Assembly: GCA_902790525.1 (NCBI GenBank)
Contig: CADASI010000048.1
Coordinates: 1 to 64,000 of the forward strand
Length of the DNA stretch: 64,000 nucleotides
DNA from: an uncultured Eubacteriales bacterium
Lineage (GTDB): Bacteria; Bacillota; Clostridia; Christensenellales; Aristaeellaceae
Direction: 5' to 3'
The notes below the pieces were generated by a model. It saw only the letters and a program-made list of their open reading frames with translations. It ran no database searches and had not been told where the DNA came from. Positions 23,790 to 32,616 of this stretch are shown here, piece after piece (positions within the stretch are counted from its first letter, which is position 1; each line of letters begins with the position of its first letter). The position numbers and the translations under genes were made by a program.

Positions 23790-25403
23790 ATGATTTCCAT
23801 TCAGGGCAAGGGCGTATCCACCGGCGTGGCCATGGGCCCGCTGTACTACTATCAGCGCGCGAAGAGCACCATCCGCCGCTACGAGGTGGCGGACATCGAG
23901 GCGGAGTGGAACCGCTTCAAGGCCGCCCAGGCCAAGGCCATTGAGCAGCTGGGCGCGCTGGCGGACAAGGCCCGCGAGGAGGCCGGCGACGACGCCGCCA
24001 TGCTGTTTGAGACCCACCAGATGATGGCCGAGGACATGGACTACGAGGAGGCCATCGAGGGCCTGATCAAGGAGAGCCTGCTCAACGCCGAGGCCGCCGT
24101 GACCGACACCGCCGCCCAGTTTGCGGACATGTTCGCCCAGATGGACGACAGCTACATGCAGGCCCGCGCGGCGGACGTGAAGGACGTGTCCGGCCGCATC
24201 ATCGGCATACTGACCGGCGTGGTGCAGGGCGGCATCGACAGCCCCGTGCCCGTGATCCTGGCGGCGGACGACCTGGCCCCGTCGGAGACGGTGCAGCTGG
24301 ACAAGTCCAAGATCCTGGGCTTCGTCACCGAGGGCGGCAGCGGCTCCAGCCACACCGCCATACTGGCCCGCACCATGGGCATCCCGGCCATCATCGGCGT
24401 GGGCGACCAGCTCAAGCCCGAGTACGAGGGCCGCGAGGTGATCGTGGACGGCTCCACCGGCGCGGTGGTCGTGGACGCGGACGAGTCCACCCGCTCCATG
24501 CTGATGGCCAAGCGCGAGGAACAGCTCAAGCGCCAGAAGCTGCTGGAGGAATTGAAGGGCAAGGAGAACGTCACCAGGGACGGCCAGAAGATCAAGGTCT
24601 TCTGCAACATCGGCAACCCCGAGGACGTGCCCGTGGTGCTGTCCAACGACGGCGGCGGCATCGGCCTGTTCCGCTCCGAATTCCTGTATCTGAACTGCTC
24701 CGACTATCCCACCGAGGACTACCAGTTCGAGGCCTACAAGAAGGTGCTCAGCGACATGGGCGACAAGGAGGTCGTCATCCGCACGCTGGACATCGGCGCG
24801 GACAAGCAGATCGACTACTTCGAGCTGCCCAAGGAGGAGAACCCCGCCATGGGCAACCGCGCGCTGCGCATCTGCCTGAACCGGCCCGAGATCTTGGTCA
24901 CCAGCGTCTGGGAGGTCAAGGAGGCCCGCAAGATGTGCGAGCTGGTCAAGAAGGAGCTCACCGAGGAGGGCAAGCCCTTCGCTGACGATGTGCAGATCGG
25001 CATCATGATCGAGACCCCCGCCGCCGCCGTGATGAGCGACCGGCTGGCCAAGCTGGTGGACTTCTTCTCCTGTGGCACCAACGACCTGACCCAGTACACG
25101 CTGGCCTGCGACCGCCAGAACAACGACCTGGGCCGCTTCTTCAACCCCCACCATCCCGCCGTGCTCCGTCTGTTGAAGATGGTGTGCGACAACGCCCACA
25201 AGAACGGCGTCTGGGTGGGCATCTGCGGCGAGCTCGGCGCGGACCTCGACCTGACGGAGACCTTCCTCTCCATCGGCATCGACGAGCTGTCCGTCTCCCC
25301 GCGCGCGGTGCTGCCCCTGAGGCAGAAGATCCGCGAGGTCACCGTCTCCGAGGTGAAGGAGAAGGTGCTGGCCGACCTGTTCTCCGACGAGAATACGATT
25401 TAA
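23790..25403 (+). CDS. ptsI: PTS Enzyme I with a 22-23 residue internal gap
   Basis: A 537-residue phosphoenolpyruvate-protein phosphotransferase, shorter than the usual 570-575. The phospho-histidine domain is intact (GGSGSSHTAILAR, His near 188), and the PEP-binding barrel keeps GLFRSEFL, RTLDIGADK, ETPAAA, GTNDLTQYTLACDR and GICGEL. After RPEIL (about residue 369) the segment normally reading about [20 protein letters not shown] and PMI is absent and the protein resumes at TSVWEV in frame. That segment holds a core strand and helix of the barrel, so this copy may be inactive or the sequence may be defective. AAGGAGG precedes the ATG. Confidence 0.9.
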   Translation: MISIQGKGVSTGVAMGPLYYYQRAKSTIRRYEVADIEAEWNRFKAAQAKAIEQLGALADKAREEAGDDAAMLFETHQMMAEDMDYEEAIEGLIKESLLNAEAAVTDTAAQFADMFAQMDDSYMQARAADVKDVSGRIIGILTGVVQGGIDSPVPVILAADDLAPSETVQLDKSKILGFVTEGGSGSSHTAILARTMGIPAIIGVGDQLKPEYEGREVIVDGSTGAVVVDADESTRSMLMAKREEQLKRQKLLEELKGKENVTRDGQKIKVFCNIGNPEDVPVVLSNDGGGIGLFRSEFLYLNCSDYPTEDYQFEAYKKVLSDMGDKEVVIRTLDIGADKQIDYFELPKEENPAMGNRALRICLNRPEILVTSVWEVKEARKMCELVKKELTEEGKPFADDVQIGIMIETPAAAVMSDRLAKLVDFFSCGTNDLTQYTLACDRQNNDLGRFFNPHHPAVLRLLKMVCDNAHKNGVWVGICGELGADLDLTETFLSIGIDELSVSPRAVLPLRQKIREVTVSEVKEKVLADLFSDENTI

Positions 25404-25420
25404 GACTGATGGTTGCTATT

Positions 25421-25463
25421 CGCCCCGGCGGGACATGCGTCCCGCCGGGGCGGTTGTTTGTTT
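25421..25463 (+). terminator. terminator of the PTS operon
   Basis: A 14-bp perfect stem (25421-25434 with 25439-25452), 4-nt loop, followed by GTTGTTTGTTT. Confidence 0.8.
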
Positions 25464-25471
25464 AAAACCCC

Positions 25472-25500
25472 TTGAACCCTTAATATGCGTGTGCTATACT
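25472..25500 (+). promoter_or_regulatory. promoter of the AlgX/DHHW-like gene
   Basis: TTGAAC (25472-25477), 17-bp spacer, TATACT (25495-25500), 34 bp before the start codon. Confidence 0.7.
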
Positions 25501-25533
25501 GGGTACAATGACAACACCGAAGGGGTACGACCG

Positions 25534-26763
25534 ATGAAAGAATCCAGGACACTGAATCGCGCCGTGGCGGCGATACTGACCGTGGCCTTCCTGGGCTTCG
25601 TGTTCACGGCCTTCGTCGTGATGGTGACGGGGCACTTCCAGGACCTGCGCAAATCCATACAGCTGACGGACGAGAAGCTGGCGCTCCTGCCCGACAGCGC
25701 CAACCCGCTGGAGCGGCTGTCGGGCCGCATCAACGGCTTCACGGCGGAGATCGCGGACGATATGTGGCTCAAAAAGGAGCTGGGGTACGTCAACTCGGCC
25801 TTTCAGTACGCGCTGGGCAAGCGGATGATCAACACCGGCAGCCAGAACATGGTGCGGCTGAACACCGGGCATTTGTACGATCTCAACCCCTACAAGGATT
25901 TGTCGAAGAACGTGGCGGACATCATCGAACAGCGCGAGACGGTGATAAAGGACTACCCCTTCCTGTTCGTCTACGAGCACCCGACGCTGTATTCTGACGA
26001 CATGATGCCCGCGGGCTATGACGCCCTGGACGCCTCGGCGCGCATGGCGGACGAGGCCGTGGCGGGCCTGCGCGCGGGCGGCGTGCGGGTGCTGGACAGC
26101 CGGGACGTGCTGCCCGGCTGCGGCAAGCCGCTGAACGACCTGCTGATGGTGACCGATCAGCACTGGTCCACCCTGGCGGCCATCACCATGGGCCAGGCCG
26201 TGGCGGGGGAGCTCAACGCCATGACCGGCGCGGCGCTGGATGCGTCGATACTGGACGCGGACAACCTGGACACCGAAAGGCACGAAAAGCTGTTCATCGG
26301 CAAGTACGGCCAGCGTCTGGGCCCGGCGCTGGTGACCCCGGACGACATCACCGAATACTGGCCAAAGACCTCCGATGCGCACATCCACCGCGTCACGCGG
26401 CACGTCACGCGCATGGTGGAGATGGACGGCGGCTTCCGCGACGCCGTCACGCGCTTCGAGGTGCTGGAGACGCCCGCGGGCCAGAGCTGGAACGAGACCG
26501 CCTACATGCTCTACGGCCTCACGGAGTCGTTCAGCATATTCACCAACGACGCCGCCCCGGACTACACCATACTGCTGCTCAAGGACTCCTACAGCGCGCC
26601 CATCGGCACGTTCCTGTCGCTGCTGGCCCGCAACGTGGTGTGCGTCGATCTCAGGCAGGACGTGGACCCGCTGGAAGTCTGGCTGGACAAATACAGGCCC
26701 GACGCCGTGGTGATGGCATACAGCCTGCAAATGCTCCGCGACGACAATTACGCATTTGAATGA
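25534..26763 (+). CDS. DHHW/AlgX-like SGNH-type membrane-anchored protein
   Basis: A 409-residue protein with an N-terminal TM anchor (about 10-35) and an extracytoplasmic domain resembling the DHHW/AlgX/AlgJ group: a LMVTDQHWS block (the usual TDHHW is TDQHW here) and a LLLKDSYSAP block holding the probable catalytic serine. Relatives O-acetylate exopolysaccharide or sit beside MBOAT acyltransferases. No MBOAT gene is present, so its partner and substrate are unknown. AAGGGG precedes the ATG. Confidence 0.72.
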   Translation: MKESRTLNRAVAAILTVAFLGFVFTAFVVMVTGHFQDLRKSIQLTDEKLALLPDSANPLERLSGRINGFTAEIADDMWLKKELGYVNSAFQYALGKRMINTGSQNMVRLNTGHLYDLNPYKDLSKNVADIIEQRETVIKDYPFLFVYEHPTLYSDDMMPAGYDALDASARMADEAVAGLRAGGVRVLDSRDVLPGCGKPLNDLLMVTDQHWSTLAAITMGQAVAGELNAMTGAALDASILDADNLDTERHEKLFIGKYGQRLGPALVTPDDITEYWPKTSDAHIHRVTRHVTRMVEMDGGFRDAVTRFEVLETPAGQSWNETAYMLYGLTESFSIFTNDAAPDYTILLLKDSYSAPIGTFLSLLARNVVCVDLRQDVDPLEVWLDKYRPDAVVMAYSLQMLRDDNYAFE

Positions 26764-26764
26764 C

Positions 26765-26824
26765 GATTTCCGGCGTAGTCCTGCGGCCTCCGCCGGACTG
26801 GCCAACCGCCTATGGCCGGTTGCC
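26765..26824. repeat. 60-bp two-hairpin dispersed repeat, copy 1
   Basis: Starts GATTTCCGGCG and ends GGCCGGTTGCC. It holds two adjacent hairpins (CCGGCG...CGCCGG and GGCCAACCG...CGGTTGCC). A second copy lies in reverse orientation at 59555-59614, differing at only a few positions. Confidence 0.85.
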
Positions 26825-26835
26825 TCATCGTATAA

Positions 26836-26868
26836 AAATCAGGGACGGCTTCGCGCCGTCCCTGATTT
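26836..26868. terminator. bidirectional terminator between convergent genes
   Basis: AAATCAGGGACGG (26836-26848) and CCGTCCCTGATTT (26856-26868) form a 13-bp stem with A/T-rich flanks. It serves the 25534 gene and pfkA. Confidence 0.82.
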
Positions 26869-26878
26869 GTCGATGGGA

Positions 26879-27871
26879 TCAATGCCGCGGTGCGAGGGAG
26901 ACGCTCATGGTCTCCAGCACGGTGTACCGGTCCATCTGGAGGTGCTTTTTCATGTTCAGCGCCTCCTCGATGGGGGTCTCCACGATGTCGCCGCCGCGGG
27001 TGCCGATGATCAGGTTGCCGCGCCCCTCGGCGAGGGCCTTCACCGCGAAGTAGCCCATGCGGGTGGCGGTCTCGCGGTCGCGGGCGTTGGGGGAGCCGCC
27101 GCGCTGGATGTGGCCCAGCACGGTCACGCGGGGCTCGATGCCGATGGCCTCGTGGATCATCTTGCCGATCTCCACGGCGCTGCCCGCGCCCTCGGCCACC
27201 ACCACCATGAAGTGGGTGCTGCCGGCCAGGCGGGCGTTGCGGATGCGCTCCACCACGTCGTGCTCGAAGTCCAGCTCGCGCTCGGGCACCAGCACCGCCG
27301 TCGCGCCGATGGCGATGCCCACGTACAGCGCCAGGAAGCCGGCGTTGCGGCCCATGACCTCCACCACGGAGCAGCGCTCGTGGGACTGCATGGTGTCGCG
27401 CAGGCGGTCGATGCACTCGATGGCGGTGTTGCAGGCGGTGTCAAAGCCGATGGTGTAGTTGGTGCAGCCGATGTCGTTGTCGATGGTCGCCGGCACGCCC
27501 ACCACCGGGATGCCCAGCCGCGACAGCTCCAGCGCGCCGCGGAAGGTGCCGTCGCCGCCGATGGCCACGATGGCCTCCAGGCCCAGCATCTTGCAGGTCG
27601 CCACGGCCTTTTTGCGGCCCTTTTCGCTCATGAAATCCTCGCTGCGGGCGGTGTAGAGTATCGTGCCGCCGCGGGAGAGTATGTGGCCCACGCTCGCGGC
27701 GTCCAACTGCACAAAGTCGCTGGTGATCAGGCCCTGCCAGCCCCTGCGGATGCCCACGCACTCGATGCCGTAGGCCACCGCAGTGCGCACCACCGCGCGC
27801 ACTGCCGCGTTCATGCCCGGGGAGTCGCCGCCGCTGGTCAATACGCCGATGCGCTTGATCGTCTTCTCCAT
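26879..27871 (-). CDS. pfkA: ATP-dependent 6-phosphofructokinase
   Basis: A 330-residue glycolytic kinase converting fructose 6-phosphate and ATP to fructose 1,6-bisphosphate. The family motifs are present: LTSGGDSPGMNAA (ATP site), AIGGDGTFRGA, PATIDNDI with the catalytic Asp, VEVMGRNAGFLA and TVLGHIQRGGSPNARDR. The Gly after GGD in the phosphate loop and GGDGT point to ATP rather than PPi use. ATG 27871 has AAAGGAGA upstream. It has its own consensus promoter, divergent from metY, and would draw on fructose 6-phosphate from the adjacent sucrose pathway. Confidence 0.95.
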   Translation of the reverse strand: MEKTIKRIGVLTSGGDSPGMNAAVRAVVRTAVAYGIECVGIRRGWQGLITSDFVQLDAASVGHILSRGGTILYTARSEDFMSEKGRKKAVATCKMLGLEAIVAIGGDGTFRGALELSRLGIPVVGVPATIDNDIGCTNYTIGFDTACNTAIECIDRLRDTMQSHERCSVVEVMGRNAGFLALYVGIAIGATAVLVPERELDFEHDVVERIRNARLAGSTHFMVVVAEGAGSAVEIGKMIHEAIGIEPRVTVLGHIQRGGSPNARDRETATRMGYFAVKALAEGRGNLIIGTRGGDIVETPIEEALNMKKHLQMDRYTVLETMSVSLAPRH

Positions 27872-27945
27872 GAAACCGTCTCCTTTCGATGTGCCTGTTT
27901 CGAACAAGTTAAATCGTTCACCCTGGTTTTACAATGGCTGTGTTC

Positions 27946-27974
27946 ATTATAATGTAACCGGGGCGTCTTGTCAA
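27946..27974 (-). promoter_or_regulatory. consensus promoter of pfkA
   Basis: Minus strand TTGACA (27974-27969), 17-bp spacer, TATAAT (27951-27946); an exact sigma-A match. Confidence 0.88.
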
Positions 27975-28013
27975 TGAAATTATGTCCGGTTTGGCGCGGT
28001 AATCATTTGGGAA

Positions 28014-28042
28014 TTGCGCGAATGCGGGGATGGTGGTATAAT
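28014..28042 (+). promoter_or_regulatory. promoter of metY
   Basis: TTGCGC (28014-28019), 17-bp spacer, TATAAT (28037-28042) with TGG upstream, giving an extended -10. Confidence 0.65.
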
Positions 28043-28075
28043 GAAAATGTTGATTCATCATCCGGAGGTATGAAT

Positions 28076-29338
28076 ATGAGAGACGAGACCAAATGCCTGC
28101 ACGCCGGGTACACGCCCGGCAACGCCGAGCCCCGGGTGCTGCCCATCGTACAGAGCATCACCTACGCCTACGACACCGCGGAGGAGATCGCCAAGGTGTT
28201 CGACGATCCGACGCTGTCGCTGGTCTACTCGCGCTTCGGCAACCCCACGGTGATGGCCGTGGAGGACAAGATCGCGGCGCTGGAGGGCGGTGTGGGGGCC
28301 ATGTGCACCAGCTCCGGCCAGGCGGCGAACCTGCTGGCGGTGTTGAACATCTGCGGGGCGGGGGACCACATCGTGAGCCTGGGCTCGATCTACGGCGGCA
28401 CCACGAACCTGTTCACGGTGACGCTCAAGCGGCTGGGCATCACCACCACGTTCGTCAGCGGCGACGACTCCGACGAGGCCATCGAGGCGGCCTTCACCGA
28501 CCGCACCCGGCTGGTGTTCGGCGAGACCATGGCCAACCCCGCCATGACCGTATTGGACATCGAGCGCTTCGCCCGCATCGCCCACGCCCACGGCGTGCCG
28601 CTGATCGTGGACAACACCTTCGCCACGCCGGTGTTCTGCAAGCCGATCTTCTTCGGCGCGGACATCGTGGTGCACTCTACCTCCAAGTACATGGACGGCC
28701 ACGCCGTGCAGATCGGCGGCGTGATCGTGGACGGCGGCGCCTTCGACTGGGAAAACGGCAAGTTCCCGGAGCTGACCGAGCCCGACGAGAGCTACCACGG
28801 CATCTCCTACACCAAGGCCTACGGGAAGGCCGCCTACATCACCCGCGCGCGCATGAACCTGATGCGGGACTTCGGCGTCTATCCCGCCGCCCACTCCGCC
28901 TTCCTGCTGAACCTGGGGCTGGAGACGCTGCCTGTCAGGATGCGCCAGTACCACGAAAACGGCCTGCGTGTGGCGGAATACCTCCAGAACAACCCCAAGG
29001 TGGTGTCCGTGAAGTTCCCGGCGCTGCCCTCCGACAAGGACCACGCGCTGTATAAGAAGTATCTGAAGGGCTCCTGCGCCGTGATCTCGTTCACCATCGC
29101 GGGCGGGCGCGAAAAGGCCATGGCCTTCCTCGACGCCCTGAAGCTCGTGACCAACGAGGTGCACGTGGCCGACATCCGCACCTGCATACTGCACCCGGCG
29201 TCGTCCACCCACCGCCAGTGCACCGACGAACAGCTCAAAGCCGCCGGCATCGACGAGGGCCTCGTGCGGCTGTCCGTGGGGCTGGAGAACGTGGAGGACA
29301 TACTGGCCGACCTTGAGCAGGCGTTCCAGAGTATATGA
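28076..29338 (+). CDS. metY: O-acetylhomoserine sulfhydrylase (Cys/Met PLP enzyme)
   Basis: A 420-residue PLP enzyme of the Cys/Met metabolism family. The PLP lysine lies in HSTSKYMDGH, with upstream motifs YSRFGNPTV, TSSGQAANL, GSIYGGTTNLF and VDNTFATP. The long insert FDWENGKFPELTEPDESYHG is typical of O-acetylhomoserine aminocarboxypropyltransferases (MetY) rather than MetB or MetC. It would form homocysteine from O-acetylhomoserine and sulfide. ATG 28076 is 7 bp after CCGGAGG; ATG 28070 is too close. No S-box riboswitch is seen upstream. cysE lies in the same region. Confidence 0.92.
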   Translation: MRDETKCLHAGYTPGNAEPRVLPIVQSITYAYDTAEEIAKVFDDPTLSLVYSRFGNPTVMAVEDKIAALEGGVGAMCTSSGQAANLLAVLNICGAGDHIVSLGSIYGGTTNLFTVTLKRLGITTTFVSGDDSDEAIEAAFTDRTRLVFGETMANPAMTVLDIERFARIAHAHGVPLIVDNTFATPVFCKPIFFGADIVVHSTSKYMDGHAVQIGGVIVDGGAFDWENGKFPELTEPDESYHGISYTKAYGKAAYITRARMNLMRDFGVYPAAHSAFLLNLGLETLPVRMRQYHENGLRVAEYLQNNPKVVSVKFPALPSDKDHALYKKYLKGSCAVISFTIAGGREKAMAFLDALKLVTNEVHVADIRTCILHPASSTHRQCTDEQLKAAGIDEGLVRLSVGLENVEDILADLEQAFQSI

Positions 29339-29370
29339 TCTGTTGAAGAGAACAAGAGGGTAGATATCTG

Positions 29371-29557
29371 TTCAATTAGGAATTAGGAATGAGGAATTAG
29401 GAATTATTGAATGCCGGAAGCTCGTCGTAGGGACGCCAAGAATGGCGTCCCTACGGATGTCTTGCGAGGCAGCCCTGCTTCCCTTGTGCAAAGGGATGTG
29501 GCCCGAAAGGCCAGAGGGATTGCTCAATTCCTAATTCCTAACTCCTAATTCCTCATT
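29371..29557. repeat. inverted heptamer-array element between metY and tyrS
   Basis: GGAATTA-type array (29371-29408), then a hairpin GTAGGGACGCC...GGCGTCCCTAC (29427-29454), a GGCCCGAAAGGCC-containing module, then the inverted array (29525-29557). It separates convergent genes and can fold into one large hairpin. Confidence 0.78.
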
Positions 29558-29578
29558 TATGTGCGGTTTTCATGCCTG

Positions 29579-30814
29579 TCAGCCCTTCGCGACCAGCTTG
29601 TGGTAGCTCTTCTTCCCCTTCCGGATTAGCAGGCCGTCGCCGGCGAGCATCTCGGGGGTGATGCGGGTCTCGGGGTCGGTGACCTTCTTGTCGTTGACGG
29701 AGAGGCCGCCCTGCTGCATGGTCTTGCGGGCCTCGCCGTTGGACTTGCACAGGCCCACCTTCGCCACCCAGGCCAGCAGGCGGTTCTCGTTTGCAAGCTC
29801 GGCGGGGTCGATCTCGGTGGTGGGCACGGAGCCGGCCATGGCCCCGCCGGAGAACAGCGCTTCGGCGGCCTGCTGGGCCTTTTTGGCCTCCTCCTCGCCG
29901 TGGACGTTCTTCGTCACCTCGTAGGCCAGCACGCGCTTGGCCTCGTTGATGGCGCTGTCCTTCAAAGCGCCCAGGCGGCGCACCTCGTCCATGGGCAGGA
30001 AGGTCAGCAGGCCCAGGCACTTCCCCACGTCCTGATCGTCCACGTTGCGCCAGTACTGGTAGAAGTCGTAGGGGCTGCACTTGTCGGGATCGAGCCACAG
30101 CGCGCCCTTCTCGGTCTTGCCCATCTTGCGGCCGTCGTGGGTCAGCAAAAGCTGGAAGGTCAGCGCGAAGGCGGGCTTGCCGTCCTTGCGGCGGATGAGG
30201 TCCGCGCCGGAGAGCATGTTGGACCACTGGTCGTCGCCGCCGCACTGCAGGGTCACGTTGTGCCGGTGGTTGAGCTCCAGGAAGTCGTAGGACTGCATCA
30301 GCATGTAGTTGAACTCCAGGAACGTGAGCCCCCGCTCCAGCCGCTGCTTGTAGCACTCGGCGGTCAGCATGCGGTTGACCGAGAACAGCGCGCCCACGTC
30401 CCGCAGAAAGTCGATGTAGTTGAGGTCCCGAAGCCAGTCGGCGTTGTTGACGATCTGGGCGCAGTTGGGCTTGGACGGGTCAAAGTCCAGGAAGCGCTCC
30501 ATCTGCCGCTTGATGTGGGCCACGTTGTTGTCGATGTCCTCCACCGTCAAGACCTTCCGCAGGTCCGACTTGCCCGACGGGTCGCCGATCATGCCCGTGC
30601 CGCCGCCCATCAGCGCAAACGGCTTGTGCCCCGCCTTTTGCAGGTGCGCCATCGCCATGATCGGGATGTAGTGCCCGATGTGCAGGCTGTCCGCCGTGGG
30701 GTCAAATCCCACGTAGAAGGACACCATGCCTTCGTCAAAGGCCCTGTATAACTCGTCCTCAAAGGTGATCTGGCGGACGAAGCCGCGCTCTTTCAGGAGG
30801 TCTAATGCGTTCAT
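29579..30814 (-). CDS. tyrS: tyrosyl-tRNA synthetase
   Basis: A 411-residue class I synthetase charging tRNA-Tyr. The HIGH motif lies in FDPTADSLHIGHYIP near residue 40, GDPSGKSDLR follows, the KMSKS loop is KMGKTEKG, and a C-terminal S4 RNA-binding domain covers about 345-411. ATG 30814 follows GAAAGGA. No T-box lies directly upstream, which is unusual for a clostridial tyrS; a Tyr-specific T-box lies one gene upstream at 32300-32545 and may reach it by read-through. Confidence 0.96.
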   Translation of the reverse strand: MNALDLLKERGFVRQITFEDELYRAFDEGMVSFYVGFDPTADSLHIGHYIPIMAMAHLQKAGHKPFALMGGGTGMIGDPSGKSDLRKVLTVEDIDNNVAHIKRQMERFLDFDPSKPNCAQIVNNADWLRDLNYIDFLRDVGALFSVNRMLTAECYKQRLERGLTFLEFNYMLMQSYDFLELNHRHNVTLQCGGDDQWSNMLSGADLIRRKDGKPAFALTFQLLLTHDGRKMGKTEKGALWLDPDKCSPYDFYQYWRNVDDQDVGKCLGLLTFLPMDEVRRLGALKDSAINEAKRVLAYEVTKNVHGEEEAKKAQQAAEALFSGGAMAGSVPTTEIDPAELANENRLLAWVAKVGLCKSNGEARKTMQQGGLSVNDKKVTDPETRITPEMLAGDGLLIRKGKKSYHKLVAKG

Positions 30815-30852
30815 ATCGTTATTTCCTTTCTCAGAATCGTTGTTATGTATCA

Positions 30853-31105
30853 ATGAGTTAGGAATTAGGAGTGAGGAATTAGGAATGAATAGCGGCTGCC
30901 GTGTTTATCAGTGATGTCAATAAGTGAATGCGGCAACGGCGCGGCTCACGCATGAATGACAGAACACTGTTCCCGATACCACGAACCCAACGTAGGGACG
31001 CCCCATGGGGCGTCCGCGGACGCGCCGTGGCGCGTCTTCATTCATGCGTGAGCCCTGGCGGCAGCGGCAATCAATTCCTAATTCCTAATTCCTCATTCCT
31101 AATTC
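30853..31105. repeat. inverted heptamer-array element between aminotransferase and tyrS
   Basis: Array GAGTTAGGAATTAGGAGTGAG... (30853-30889), inner 17-bp inverted repeat GGCTCACGCATGAATGA (30943-30959) with 31038-31054, hairpin GTAGGGACGCCCCATGGGGCG (30992-31014) and an inverted array at 31071-31105. The right array includes the aminotransferase stop codon (TAG). Confidence 0.8.
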
Positions 31106-32283
31106 TCTCTGATGACTCTTCCCAGCCTCTCCATCCCCGCCTCGATCGTCGGGATATCCGACATCGAGAAGTTGAGGCGGAGGGTGTTCATGTGGCCGCC
31201 CTCGGTGTAGAAGTGGGTGCCGGGGACGAAGGCGACGTTGTTCTCCACGGCGGCGTTAAACACCTTCATGGCGTCCATGCCCTCGGGCAGCGCGGCCCAC
31301 ACGAACAGCCCGCCCTGGGGCACGGTGTGCACGGTGCCCTCGGGGAAGTGTTTGAAGCCGTCCAGCATGGCGTCGAGCTGCACCTTGTAGTCGGCGCAGA
31401 TGCGCGCGAGGTGGGCGGGCATCAGGCCCTTGCGGAGGTAGGCGTCCACGATGGCCTGGGTCAAAAGTGGGGAGTGGGTGTCCGCGGACTGCTTGCCGAT
31501 GACCATCTTCCGAAGCAGCAGTGGGTTTCTGACCGCCGCCGCGCCCACGCGCAGGCCGGGGGCGACGTACTTGGAGAAGCTGGACATGTACACCACCCAG
31601 CCCTCCTCGTCGAAGGACTGTATCGTGGGCAGGGGCTCGCCGGAATACCGCAGGTCGCGGTAGGGGTCGTCCTCGGCGATCACCACGCCGTACTTCGCCG
31701 CCAGTTCAGCCAGCGCCTTGCGGCGCTCAAGCGACAGCGTGATGCCGGTGGGGTTCTGGAAGGTGGGGATCACGTACATGAGCTTCGGGTGATGCGCCTT
31801 GATCAGCTCCTCCGCCGCCTCCACGATCACGCCCTCGTGGTCGGTGGGCATGGGCACGAGCCTGGCGTTGTACTCGCGCATGGCCTGTATCGCGCCTAAG
31901 AAGGTCGGGCTCTCGCACAGCACCGCGTCCCCGGGGTTTACAAGCGCCTTCAAAAGCACGTCGAATGCCTGGGTGCCGCCCTGGGTGGGCAGTATGTCCT
32001 TCGCCTCGCAGTTCACCATCGAGCCCCGAAGGAACTCGGCGGCGCTCTCCCGGAAGGGATTGAAGCCGTCCGTCGCGCCGTACTGCAAAAGCGCCGTGCC
32101 GTACTTCGACAGCGCCTCCTGCGCCAGGCCGGACACCACCTCCGGCTCCAGCGCCGTGTTGGACGGGTTGCCGCCCGCGAAGGAGATCATCCCCGGCTTC
32201 GCCAGCAGCTTGAAGATTTCGCGGATGGCCGAGCCCGTGATGGGCTTCATATGCTCCGCGAACAATGACTCTGTGAATTGCAT
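31099..32283 (-). CDS. PLP aminotransferase, class I/II (aromatic/2-aminoadipate type)
   Basis: A 394-residue fold-type I aminotransferase: GGNPSNTALEP near the N-terminus, YGATDGFNPFRE, the QNPTG motif, DDPYRDLRY, and the PLP lysine in SSFSKYVAPGLRVG. The family includes LysN-type 2-aminoadipate and aromatic aminotransferases. Control by a T-box with a UAC specifier makes a role in tyrosine or aromatic amino acid metabolism most likely. AGGAGG precedes the ATG by 8 nt. The last two codons and the stop (AAT TAG) run into a heptamer array. Confidence 0.88.
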   Translation of the reverse strand: MQFTESLFAEHMKPITGSAIREIFKLLAKPGMISFAGGNPSNTALEPEVVSGLAQEALSKYGTALLQYGATDGFNPFRESAAEFLRGSMVNCEAKDILPTQGGTQAFDVLLKALVNPGDAVLCESPTFLGAIQAMREYNARLVPMPTDHEGVIVEAAEELIKAHHPKLMYVIPTFQNPTGITLSLERRKALAELAAKYGVVIAEDDPYRDLRYSGEPLPTIQSFDEEGWVVYMSSFSKYVAPGLRVGAAAVRNPLLLRKMVIGKQSADTHSPLLTQAIVDAYLRKGLMPAHLARICADYKVQLDAMLDGFKHFPEGTVHTVPQGGLFVWAALPEGMDAMKVFNAAVENNVAFVPGTHFYTEGGHMNTLRLNFSMSDIPTIEAGMERLGRVIREN

Positions 32284-32299
32284 TGTCTATGCCTCCTGA

Positions 32300-32338
32300 A
32301 ATAAAAACAGTCGCCTTCCCATGCGGGAAGGCGACTGT
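32300..32338 (-). terminator. T-box intrinsic terminator
   Basis: Minus strand: a 14-bp stem ACAGTCGCCTTCCC with its complement (32307-32320 and 32325-32338) around GCAT, followed by TTTTTATT. It is the alternative to the antiterminator that contains the T-box sequence. Confidence 0.93.
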
Positions 32339-32545
32339 GAATCGCGGTACCACTTCCGTTCACCCTCCCGTGGGAGGGCCTCTGACACGCGATTTCGGGC
32401 GTGAACCGGACGGCCTACTCGTCGGTTCAGCCGCCTGCTCCGGGAGGTATTCGTCCGCCCGTCACGACCCCCTCGCACCGACCGGGGGCTCTCTGATTCC
32501 GACAAAGGCGGCTTACTTGTTCCCATCATCGCATCGTTTTATGAT
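32300..32545 (-). ncRNA. T-box riboswitch, Tyr (UAC) specifier
   Basis: On the minus strand the leader shows the Stem I AGTA motif, a CCGCC/GGCGG distal stem, AGAGAG and GGTGCGAG apical motifs, and on the 3' side GAA-TAC, which places UAC at the specifier position. GGGA/TCCC closes the specifier loop. Further down lies the T-box proper AAGTGGTACCGCG, whose TGGT can pair with a tRNA ACCA end, followed by the terminator. Uncharged tRNA-Tyr would favour antitermination and raise aminotransferase expression. Confidence 0.93.
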
Positions 32546-32554
32546 GATATAAGC

Positions 32555-32583
32555 ATGATAGCATGCCCGGCGGGTTATGTCAA
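32555..32583 (-). promoter_or_regulatory. promoter of the T-box/aminotransferase transcript
   Basis: Minus strand TTGACA (32583-32578), 17-bp spacer, TATCAT (32560-32555), placed just before the T-box leader. Confidence 0.85.
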
Positions 32584-32616
32584 GCGCGGCGGGGGTTAAA
32601 TAATGGGGATGAAGGG

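Noticed and set aside
27872..28075. SAM (S-box) riboswitch before metY
   Set aside because: The region holds two divergent promoters and a short leader of about 30 nt, with no S-box motifs.
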